Shown: in pieces, positions 26,115 through 33,215 of the stretch
How the letters are laid out: each line of letters begins with the position of its first letter
How positions within the stretch are numbered: the stretch's first letter is position 1
NCBI GenBank assembly: GCA_026396385.1
Contig: JAPLWV010000013.1
Location: 1 to 33,215, forward strand
Direction: 5' to 3'
DNA length: 33,215 nt
DNA from: Microcaldota archaeon
Lineage (GTDB): Archaea > Micrarchaeota > Micrarchaeia > Burarchaeales > Fermentimicrarchaeaceae
Position numbers and translations under genes: made by a program
The notes under the pieces: generated by a model
Database searches by the model: none
Seen by the model: the letters and a program-made list of their open reading frames with translations, nothing else
Told to the model about the DNA's origin: nothing

Positions 26115-26720
26115 ATGCCTGTGTTCATAGACCCCAGAATCTGCGAGAAGCAGCAGATATGCGATTTGATGAACGTATGCCCGAGGAATGCTATTTACCA
26201 AGATAGGAAGGGCACTGTTGAGATTGACAATGATAAATGCACGGCATGTATGCTATGCGTGAAGGCATGCCCGTACCTCGCAGTGAAGCTTGCGAAAGAT
26301 GAGGATGAGCTTGGAGATTTTATAAGAAAATCAAAGAGGGCTAAGCTCAACAGGAATGTCCACATAGCCAAGATATACGGCAGCAGGCCTGGCAGGATGG
26401 GTAAAATAGTGCTCACGGATTCGAATTTCAAAAAGAAAATTGGCTCCAAAATACCCACTCTGGTCAACTTCTGGGGTGCGCACAGCGGAGTTATTGCTCC
26501 TTTCCTGAGAAATATTGAAAAAGACTACAGGGAGGGACTCAAGGTTGCTTACATAAAAGTTGCGGACAATCCAAAGAGCAGGAAGAAGTACTCGATAACC
26601 TCAACTCCAACACTCATAATTTTTAAGAAAGGGAAGGAGATTGGAAGGCTGGAGGGAATCAGGCCCAAGGAGACTCTGAGGGTGTGGCTTGAGATGAAGC
26701 TGAACCCTAGGATTTGGTGA
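26115..26720 (+). CDS. Ferredoxin-like domain fused to a thioredoxin-fold domain lacking the CxxC active site
   Basis: ICEKQQICDLMNVCPRNAI and CTACMLCVKACPYLAV; then PTLVNFWGAHSGVIAPFLRNIEKDY...STPTLIIFKKGKEIGRLEG. Confidence 0.85.
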   Translation: MPVFIDPRICEKQQICDLMNVCPRNAIYQDRKGTVEIDNDKCTACMLCVKACPYLAVKLAKDEDELGDFIRKSKRAKLNRNVHIAKIYGSRPGRMGKIVLTDSNFKKKIGSKIPTLVNFWGAHSGVIAPFLRNIEKDYREGLKVAYIKVADNPKSRKKYSITSTPTLIIFKKGKEIGRLEGIRPKETLRVWLEMKLNPRIW

Positions 26721-27648
26721 ATGAACGCCTCAGCCTTGCTGTAATGGAGAGAAGTGCGATTAGAGTAAGTGTTATGAGAGCTGCTTCTCCTGTGCTGAAG
26801 GAGTTCTCTAAATTCATATCCAATGCAAGAGCCAGCACGGGGTAGTTCAGGGCAAACATCAGCAATGCGGACTGCCCGAAGTCCGAAAGTATTATTGAGC
26901 TTATTCCTTTCATCTCAACAAGCCAGTATACCGCGACCATCAGCAGGATGGAAAAGCCCGATGAGAGGATTACGAATGGGAGATTGCCTATCAACCTGTC
27001 GTAAGTGATGAACCTGCTCAGTATAAAGCCTGCGAGCAGGAGGATTATCCCTGCTTTGATGAATAAAGTAAGGGATTGTCTCTTTTTTTTCATTATGAGC
27101 TCGCCGCTCATATAGCCTACCAGCACAATTCCGCTCATGGAAACTGAGCCGAGAATACCGCCATTGGGGAATGCTGAAGCCAGTGAGTAGACCCAGGGTA
27201 TTGAGGTGATGTATGAGTAGCACAGCCCTATGATGACTATGGAGGATACTTTCATCTTCACAGAGAAGCAGTTGGGAATGAAGAACAACGAGAAGAGACC
27301 TGCGAGGCTTATTGCCTCAAGCACCCACCATACTCTCCCTGTGAAGTATATAAGCAGGATGTCAAGCAGGAGACCTATTACGAATATCCTGGCGTACCTG
27401 AGTATCACATGCTTTACTGCATCATCTTCGCTCTCCGATTTCTTCCTTTGCGATATGGAAAGGTAGTTGGAAACCCCAGATATGAAAAGGAAGAGCGCAA
27501 TTGCCATATCCCCGATTGAGATTATGCCCCTTACTTCGTAGTTGAGGAATGGAATCGGCGAAACTGGGAAGATGTTTACGAAAAAGTGCAGTGTTACCAT
27601 GAATAGCACTGCTATTCCCCTGTATACATCAACCCATTTGTATCTCAT
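26707..27648 (-). CDS. HGSNAT/DUF1624-like multi-pass membrane acyltransferase family protein
   Basis: N-terminal RYKWVDVYRGIAVLFMVTLHFFVNIF, MAIALFLFISGVSNYLS...; about 9-10 hydrophobic segments. Confidence 0.75.
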   Translation of the reverse strand: MRYKWVDVYRGIAVLFMVTLHFFVNIFPVSPIPFLNYEVRGIISIGDMAIALFLFISGVSNYLSISQRKKSESEDDAVKHVILRYARIFVIGLLLDILLIYFTGRVWWVLEAISLAGLFSLFFIPNCFSVKMKVSSIVIIGLCYSYITSIPWVYSLASAFPNGGILGSVSMSGIVLVGYMSGELIMKKKRQSLTLFIKAGIILLLAGFILSRFITYDRLIGNLPFVILSSGFSILLMVAVYWLVEMKGISSIILSDFGQSALLMFALNYPVLALALDMNLENSFSTGEAALITLTLIALLSITARLRRSFTKS

Positions 27649-27823
27649 CTACTCACACTAGGATAAAGGCAATCGATATATTTATTGATTTTGAGTGCTT
27701 GCTCAGTCTCGGAGGAATTCGGGAGTCTTTTCTTTTTCCGAATAAGTTCTGAGTAGATAACTGACGAGCTAACGAATTCTATTGGAGTATGCTGTTCTTT
27801 GCTAGGCAGTTATTGAGAATTAG

Positions 27824-28480
27824 TTAATAAATAAACGGTATGAGTCGCTTCGTTTCCTTCATATACTGCCTGTATTCCTTGCCGAATTCTTTCACCAGCA
27901 TCCTCTCCTCATAACCTATGCGCCAGAGGATGAATACCACAACCGGCACAACTGAGAGAAGAGCAATGATGCTGCTCAGTGATAGACCAATTCCAATAAC
28001 CGAGAGGATGAAGCCAAAGTAGCCTGGGTTGCGCACAAAACGATACGGGCCGCTCTTCACAAGGTGTTGCCCCCTCTGAATCCCCAAACGGAATGTGTAT
28101 GCGCCCTTCAGCTCCAGCATTGCAGCAGATTGTAGGATGATGCTAGCCGCAAAAATTGCAAGTCCAGCCCATGACAGAATTCCGTCACGAGGGAGTGGAC
28201 CGGTGAAGTTGGCATACTCCCAAGGCGGTCCAATCAGAAGGGCAGGCACCGTTATTATTCCCAGGACTGCGAGCCCAATGAGCTGGTTCTTGTTATGGGT
28301 GGATTTGACTCCTTCTTTCCTCCATAACATTGTTGCTCCTGCCCAAAGCAGCCATAGAAAAAGATAGATTACTCCCACTGGCTTCTGAATGAAAGTAATT
28401 CCGCCACCAGCTGCTGCAGTAACAATGCAGAGGATTAATAAGGAGATAACTCTTCCGATGGTACGTCCATCTAATTTCAT
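27824..28480 (-). CDS. Isoprenylcysteine carboxyl methyltransferase (ICMT)-like membrane methyltransferase
   Basis: QHLVKSGPYRFVRNPGYFGFILSVIGIGL...YEERMLVKEFGKEYRQYMKETKRLIPFI, the C-terminal signature of the ICMT/PEMT family. Confidence 0.9.
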   Translation of the reverse strand: MKLDGRTIGRVISLLILCIVTAAAGGGITFIQKPVGVIYLFLWLLWAGATMLWRKEGVKSTHNKNQLIGLAVLGIITVPALLIGPPWEYANFTGPLPRDGILSWAGLAIFAASIILQSAAMLELKGAYTFRLGIQRGQHLVKSGPYRFVRNPGYFGFILSVIGIGLSLSSIIALLSVVPVVVFILWRIGYEERMLVKEFGKEYRQYMKETKRLIPFIY

Positions 28481-28543
28481 GCTACAATACTGGCTGAACG
28501 ATTATATTAAGTTTGCTCCGACCGAGTTTTCGAAAATATCTAA

Positions 28544-29146
28544 TTACTGGCAGCAGTGGAAAGGTTTGCTGGTGTAGGATGGATCGGCAACTCTATTTGC
28601 ACCACAGTCGTCTGGCAGGTTTTGGACTACAATTGGCATTATTTGACCGCCAGGACTAAGCCACTCGTTGGACCACTCGCCTTCGCTTGGGATAGTGATT
28701 GCTTCAGCATGGCATGCGCCATAAAGTTGCGGTATGTCACACAAAGTCTTGTTTTCACTCTGGCATTGCGCCATAGAATCATCTATTGACTTTGCACTAT
28801 TTGAAGAGGTGTCTATGCAGAAAGCCCCTACCCTTGTCATATCAATAGGACATGGAAGCTGGGCAATAGTTACTGCTGGACCAGGATTTCCTTGGGATCC
28901 TTGCGGTCCGGCTGACCCAGTATCCCCTTTTGGACCTTGGGGTCCCACCGAACCTGTATCGCCTTTAGGTCCCTGAGGTCCTACATCACCTCTTGGACCT
29001 TGGGGTCCTATTGGACCAGTATCGCCCTTCGGACCCTGCTGCCCGGTATCACCCTTCGCTCCTTGCGGTCCTGTGGGACCTACCTGTGTGCAACCGGCAA
29101 AAAACAGCATTGCTACAATCAATAAGACAATTAAGAGCCTTCTCAT
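28544..29146 (-). CDS. Collagen-like (Gly-X-Y) repeat lipoprotein with C-terminal Cys-rich domain
   Basis: Signal and lipobox [19 protein letters not shown]; 23 continuous G-X-Y triplets ([10 protein letters not shown]...); C-terminal [14 protein letters not shown]...[11 protein letters not shown]...GEWSNEW. Confidence 0.9.
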   Translation of the reverse strand: MRRLLIVLLIVAMLFFAGCTQVGPTGPQGAKGDTGQQGPKGDTGPIGPQGPRGDVGPQGPKGDTGSVGPQGPKGDTGSAGPQGSQGNPGPAVTIAQLPCPIDMTRVGAFCIDTSSNSAKSIDDSMAQCQSENKTLCDIPQLYGACHAEAITIPSEGEWSNEWLSPGGQIMPIVVQNLPDDCGANRVADPSYTSKPFHCCQ

Positions 29147-29224
29147 TATCTTCACCCCCATTATTTAGTTAAGGCTTTTTTAATATATGCATTAGTCACG
29201 ATAATCCTTTATAAGATAAATGTA

Positions 29225-29393
29225 TGGGGCCAGAGGGATTTGAACCCTCATTAACAGGTGTCTCATAAAGCATCTCATCTTTCCTCAATGCTCCAATTCT
29301 AAATCATTCTCTTTCGAGTCATCACACCTGTAACAATGCTCCTTTACAAAAGGAACTGGAGCCTGTTGTTCTGCCAAGTTATACCATGGCCCC
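29225..29393 (-). tRNA. tRNA-Trp(CCA) with ~96-nt 37/38 intron (~29260-29355) containing a box C/D guide
   Basis: Acceptor GGGGCCA/TGGCCCC; stem ACAGG/CCTGT; loop CTCCAG-[intron]-A; T arm GAGGG-TTCAAAT-CCCTC; 73 nt mature; intron has GTGATGA (box C). Confidence 0.92.
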
Positions 29394-29424
29394 GCGCAGA
29401 GATATTTTAGAAATTCAGATTTAA

Positions 29425-30579
29425 TTACTTTCCTATTTGCCCTATCCTTTTCACCAACTCGTCCCGCACCATCCTCTCAAAACCAGCATTAAGTCTTATT
29501 CCTGCTGCAACATCATGACCTCCTCCGCTATCAATCGCATTCTTTAAGTCGCTCTTCAGCATCCATATGAGTTGATTCGCATTGAAGCCTGCTTCCCTTG
29601 CCTTGGCATTGGCTCTTATATGCATCGCTCTATCAGTGTATGCAACAGTTACCAGAGGGGCATCCACCTTCTTGCTGAACTCATCATGAACCTCCCCGCA
29701 TATCCTGCCTTTCGGTGGGAACTTCCCTCCCTTAAGTTTTTCAAGCCTTACGAGCACAACCCGGAATCCATTGTCCATTTCCTTCAGCTTGGAATAGTTC
29801 AATGCCTGCTTCCTCACATCCTCGATTTTCTTCATTGCAGTCTTGTATATAGAATCTACTTTTTTGGAATCTTTTAAGACAAGATAGTACGTCTCGAGGC
29901 TCTCCGCAAAATCATCGCTTGAGGATATGAAATCCAGCACAAGCGCCTTACGCTTAATATGCTCCTCCTGCTTTACCGGGAGCTTGCTCCTGTCCCCGGT
30001 AAGAGAGATCTTCTCAAGCTCAGAGATACCGTCGAAAGGCCTGAGCTTCCTGGCTATTTCACCTGCAATCAAGCCTGCCGCATAATCGGAACTGCCACCA
30101 TGCAACCATGGCGAAACCAGCAGAGTCGCTATCTGTTTTATCTCTGCTTCTGGCGGATGGTGGTCTGCAATGACTATATCGAATTTTGCCCTTCTGAGAG
30201 TTTTAAGAGTATCCACACTTTCTGAATTTACGGAGAAATCAAGCAGTATAGCCAGAGGCGGTGCTGGGGATTGCATGTGCCTTACAAGCTCGAGGTCATC
30301 CAACATGCTTGGGATGGAGTACATTGGCGAAGGATTCTTGAAGATAAGAAGCTTTTTCCTGTACTCCGGCCACTCCTTTTCTCCCACTATTCGCTTGATG
30401 GATAGGTAAATGGAAATGGCGGAGCATATTCCATCGCAATCCCCGTGGTATCTGATCACAATCGGGCTGCGGCGGTCCACGTAGCTTTTTATGATGCTTG
30501 CAGCTCTTTCAAGATCCTCCCCCATTCTGAGGAGAACCTCATCATCTGGCAGAACGCTGGCAGAGTCGGTTGCAACCAT
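29425..30579 (-). CDS. DHH-DHHA1 phosphoesterase (RecJ-like)
   Basis: RYHGDCDGICSAISI, IVIADHHPPEAE, C-terminal SGGGHDVAAGIRL. Likely start MVATDSAS at 30579; the ORF track extends to 30672. Confidence 0.92.
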   Translation of the reverse strand: MVATDSASVLPDDEVLLRMGEDLERAASIIKSYVDRRSPIVIRYHGDCDGICSAISIYLSIKRIVGEKEWPEYRKKLLIFKNPSPMYSIPSMLDDLELVRHMQSPAPPLAILLDFSVNSESVDTLKTLRRAKFDIVIADHHPPEAEIKQIATLLVSPWLHGGSSDYAAGLIAGEIARKLRPFDGISELEKISLTGDRSKLPVKQEEHIKRKALVLDFISSSDDFAESLETYYLVLKDSKKVDSIYKTAMKKIEDVRKQALNYSKLKEMDNGFRVVLVRLEKLKGGKFPPKGRICGEVHDEFSKKVDAPLVTVAYTDRAMHIRANAKAREAGFNANQLIWMLKSDLKNAIDSGGGHDVAAGIRLNAGFERMVRDELVKRIGQIGK

Positions 30580-30647
30580 ATGGAGTTTACGCAAAGGAGT
30601 ATTAATAATTGGAGTGGGGTTAAGCAAGAGGGGATTCGGGCTGGGCA

Positions 30648-31502
30648 CTAAGTCTGGCTGACCTGAAGACACTGTTCTTTAATGCTTTCGAGAGAGATGT
30701 AGGAGCAAAGCTGCGGGTTCTTCGTATCGCTTGCCAGCTGCATGTAGCAGGCGTCTTTAAGTGTGCCCGAAGGCATTGAAGCGCATGTGCTCGGGTCTTT
30801 GGAGTATACCGCAGCTATGTAACGGCATGCCTGCCTGCCCTGCGGATCGCTTATAGTATCGCAGCTTGCAGGGTCTATCCTGCCCGTCAGGCAGAATTGT
30901 CTGGTGAACTCTGTTGATACCTGGTTGCAGTAGGTTGTGTCATTCAGCTCCCTAACCATAGAGATTATACAGGCATCCGCCGCAGTTAGCTGGGCTCCGA
31001 GATCATCCGCAATCATCAGCCTGCAGAATGCCGCATCTTTGTTCTTGATGGCAAGCTGAGGGTATATCCGGTTCTTGCATGTGTTTCTCGAAACGTTCAG
31101 CACTATTGACTCGCAGATATCGGGCCTGCCCAGCGTTACTGCTATTCCTGACAAGCAGTTGCCCATTAGATAGCTTGAGTTGATTTTCATGCACATTGAG
31201 GAGTCATTAGTCCTCACCGCCAGTCTTGATAAGCACTCGTCCATCCCAGCTCCGGACAGTTTCATGCATATGGAGTAGTTCTCCGGGATGCCATTGCCTA
31301 ACAGCAACGTATAGCAGCGCTCTGCAACTGAGCTCTCATTTATCTCACCGCACTTGGATATGTTTGATGTTTCTGAAGCTACCATGAGCAGGCATCCGTC
31401 TTTCTGCGAGGGATCCCAGAGGTGGTAGCACCTGTTGGGTGACGTGTCAACAAAGATACAGCCAGTGAGGAATAAGAGGAAGAAAATTAGGTGTTTTCTC
31501 AT
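30648..31502 (-). CDS. Second predicted lipoprotein with ~10 two-cysteine ~26-aa repeats (paralogous architecture to 22574-23827)
   Basis: MRKHLIFFLLFLTGC lipobox; repeats e.g. SMCMKINSSYLMGNCLSGIAVTLGRPDICESI. TATA (TTTATATA on minus) ~25 nt upstream of ATG 31502 supports this start. Confidence 0.83.
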   Translation of the reverse strand: MRKHLIFFLLFLTGCIFVDTSPNRCYHLWDPSQKDGCLLMVASETSNISKCGEINESSVAERCYTLLLGNGIPENYSICMKLSGAGMDECLSRLAVRTNDSSMCMKINSSYLMGNCLSGIAVTLGRPDICESIVLNVSRNTCKNRIYPQLAIKNKDAAFCRLMIADDLGAQLTAADACIISMVRELNDTTYCNQVSTEFTRQFCLTGRIDPASCDTISDPQGRQACRYIAAVYSKDPSTCASMPSGTLKDACYMQLASDTKNPQLCSYISLESIKEQCLQVSQT

Positions 31503-31754
31503 AGAAGTAATTGTATAGGTTGTGTAATATATAAATTTTTCTGAGATATGCGGGTAGTTGAGACACTGCCTTTTGGAATTGCTGCCGGTGGACTTCAGCA
31601 CGAAAGCTGCGGGACGAGTAGAGCTTCAGCTAGGAATCCGAATTTGGAAAGAATTAGAGAACAGCCGAGCCTTAATGGGTGGTGGATTAAAGTAGTAGGC
31701 CCGGCCATTCGAGCATGAAGTGAAAGGCCGTGATTTTTGGAATGACCATAGCTC

Positions 31755-32698
31755 CTTTTAGCAAGTGCAGAAAGGCTTTTAGTAGTGGACGGACTCACGG
31801 ATCGCTTATGCTTTCCGTTTACATCCCCACCCTATCAACAGAATCTGCTATTCTGGCCTTGGACTGCCTCGTTTTGAGAATGGCTTCGACCTTAGATGCT
31901 TTCAGGTCTTATCCAGTGGCGCGTGGCTGCCCGGCGTTGCTTTGCACAACCGGTATACTAGAGGCGCCGAATCCCCGTTCCTCTCGTACTTAGGGATTCA
32001 TACTCTCAAGCAGTCGACACTCCTAGGAGATACTACCGAACTGTCTCGCGACGTTCTGAACCCAGCTCGTGTAGGTCTTTAATGGATGAACAACCCAACC
32101 CTTGGTGGCTCCTGCACCACCAGGATGACCTAGGCCGACAGCGATGTACCAAACCGCAAGGTCGATATGTACTCTCGCCTGCGACGAGCCTGTTACCCCC
32201 GGGGTAGCTTGTTTGTCAGCTTGGACCCTCAGCAAAAGGGATTCCAAGGTTCGTTAAGCCCCTCTTTCGAGTCTGAATTCCACGCTTTTAAGAATTCAGT
32301 CAGCCCTGCATTTGTCTTTAACCCTTACCAGCGGATTTCTGACCCGCCTAAGCAGAGCATTGGGCGCCCTTGTTTCCTTATCGAGGGCGTACCGCCCCAG
32401 CCAAACTATCCATCTGCAGATGTCCCCTTTCGGGTGAGGAACACAGCAATTGGAGAGCAGTGTTTCACTTTCGCATTCGCACCCCCCGCGAGGGATGTTT
32501 CGACGCTCCTGCTTACGCTGTGCAACAACCACCGTATCCCAACGACAGACTATAGTAAAGCTCCACGGGGTCTTCGTTTCCCCCTAGAAGTCCTCGGCAT
32601 CTTCACCGAGTAGTGAGTTCACCAGGTCCCAGGTAGGGACAGCGGGACGCTCGTTATGCCATTCATGCAAGCCACCAATTAAGCGGCGAGGTATTACG
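31755..32698 (-). rRNA. 23S rRNA, 3' exon (domains IV end to VI); 5' part beyond the intron is outside the window
   Basis: Minus strand contains CTTGCATGAATGGCATAACGAGCG, the peptidyl transferase region, AGTACGAGAGGAACGGGGATTCGGCG (sarcin-ricin loop) and the 3'-terminal CCACTACTAA. 3' end is approximate. Confidence 0.93.
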
Positions 32699-33215
32699 TC
32701 ATAGCCGAATTCCGTGCAGATTGAACAGCAATAAAAACCGCCTTTCCTTGTCAGGATGCGAGGTTCCTATCTTCCGATAGAATCCCAAAAGCGCATCCTT
32801 GCCGGAAATTGCGAGATCGAAATCAAATGTGTTCACATTTCTTTTTGGGCCGTATATGTTGGCATACAAAATCCCAAAATTCGAGCACATCCGAGCCAGA
32901 TCATTGATGACCGGGCATCCTGATTTTTCATGCCATGCCTGGTGAATCCGGATTCGCAGGCGCGGCCTTGTGGGAAATGTCCCATCAAGAAAACGCTCTA
33001 CGTGCGGAACCTCACCTTCTGCATCAAAAAATCCCCTCAAATACCATTTCTGCAGCTGTGGGTGCTTCCAGCATATCGCCGGAGTTTTCCACGGTGCCGA
33101 GCCTGTCGGATGCCCGAGCGCTTTCTGCAGCCTCATAAAAACGTCTTTCGAATAGACAACCAGCCTCGGAGTGTTTTTGTCCACTTTAAGGCGGATCTTC
33201 CTTTCAGGAAGACCA
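32699..33215 (-). CDS. LAGLIDADG homing endonuclease encoded in a 23S rRNA intron (N-terminus outside window)
   Basis: WYLRGFFDAEGEV motif; reading frame stays open to the window edge (GLPERKIRLKVDKNTPRLVV...); stop TGA (32699-32701) abuts the rRNA exon. Confidence 0.9.
   Translation of the reverse strand, partial: GLPERKIRLKVDKNTPRLVVYSKDVFMRLQKALGHPTGSAPWKTPAICWKHPQLQKWYLRGFFDAEGEVPHVERFLDGTFPTRPRLRIRIHQAWHEKSGCPVINDLARMCSNFGILYANIYGPKRNVNTFDFDLAISGKDALLGFYRKIGTSHPDKERRFLLLFNLHGIRL

Noticed and set aside
27660-27820. Intergenic region with two CTGA motifs (possible C/D sRNA)
   Set aside because: No RTGATGA box C at suitable spacing on either strand; only promoter-like AT-rich sequence is supported.
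28860-29090. Short-period DNA repeat resembling a tandem or CRISPR-like array
   Set aside because: Period matches codon-level Gly-X-Y repeats in a signal-peptide-bearing ORF; no conserved repeat/unique spacer organisation.
31730-32613. ORFs of 60-148 aa across this interval (e.g. 32167-32613, 31730-31993)
   Set aside because: Translations of conserved 23S rRNA (sarcin-ricin and peptidyl transferase regions), not proteins.
32935-33155. Plus-strand ORFs of 61 and 67 aa
   Set aside because: Antisense to the LAGLIDADG ORF, which has a recognisable motif and spans the interval.

Overview
Archaeal chromosomal segment, probably from a DPANN-type lineage (Micrarchaeota-like is a low-confidence guess). 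From start to end:
- The 5' part of rpoB and rpoH on the minus strand.
- A decayed TnpB-like 3' end.
- An intron-containing tRNA-Ser(GCT) and a full SRP/7S RNA.
- A ~20.8 kb plus-strand ribosomal protein super-operon running from L3 to S2. It includes SecY, Adk, an EMC3/Oxa1-like protein, Cmk, Cbf5, RpoD, RpoN and embedded tRNAs.
- A minus-strand accessory segment: Cys-rich repeat lipoprotein, PRTase, tRNA-Gln, ProRS, HGSNAT-like and ICMT-like membrane proteins, collagen-like lipoprotein, tRNA-Trp, DHH phosphoesterase, and a second Cys-rich repeat lipoprotein. A plus-strand ferredoxin-thioredoxin fusion sits within it.
- The 3' part of a 23S rRNA gene on the minus strand, interrupted by an intron carrying a LAGLIDADG ORF that runs off the window.

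Most notable signals:
- All six tRNAs read here contain introns. Four have non-canonical D-loop, T-arm or displaced anticodon-loop introns, and two of those tRNAs carry two introns each.
- The tRNA-Trp intron contains a box C/D guide positioned to methylate C34.
- An unannotated stand-alone box C/D sRNA at ~23870-23940 has a D' guide complementary to the 23S exon just beside the rRNA intron.
- Two paralogous lipoproteins are built from ~26-aa two-cysteine repeats.
- There is an archaeal collagen-like lipoprotein.

All calls were made by eye. No search, covariance model or folding program was run.
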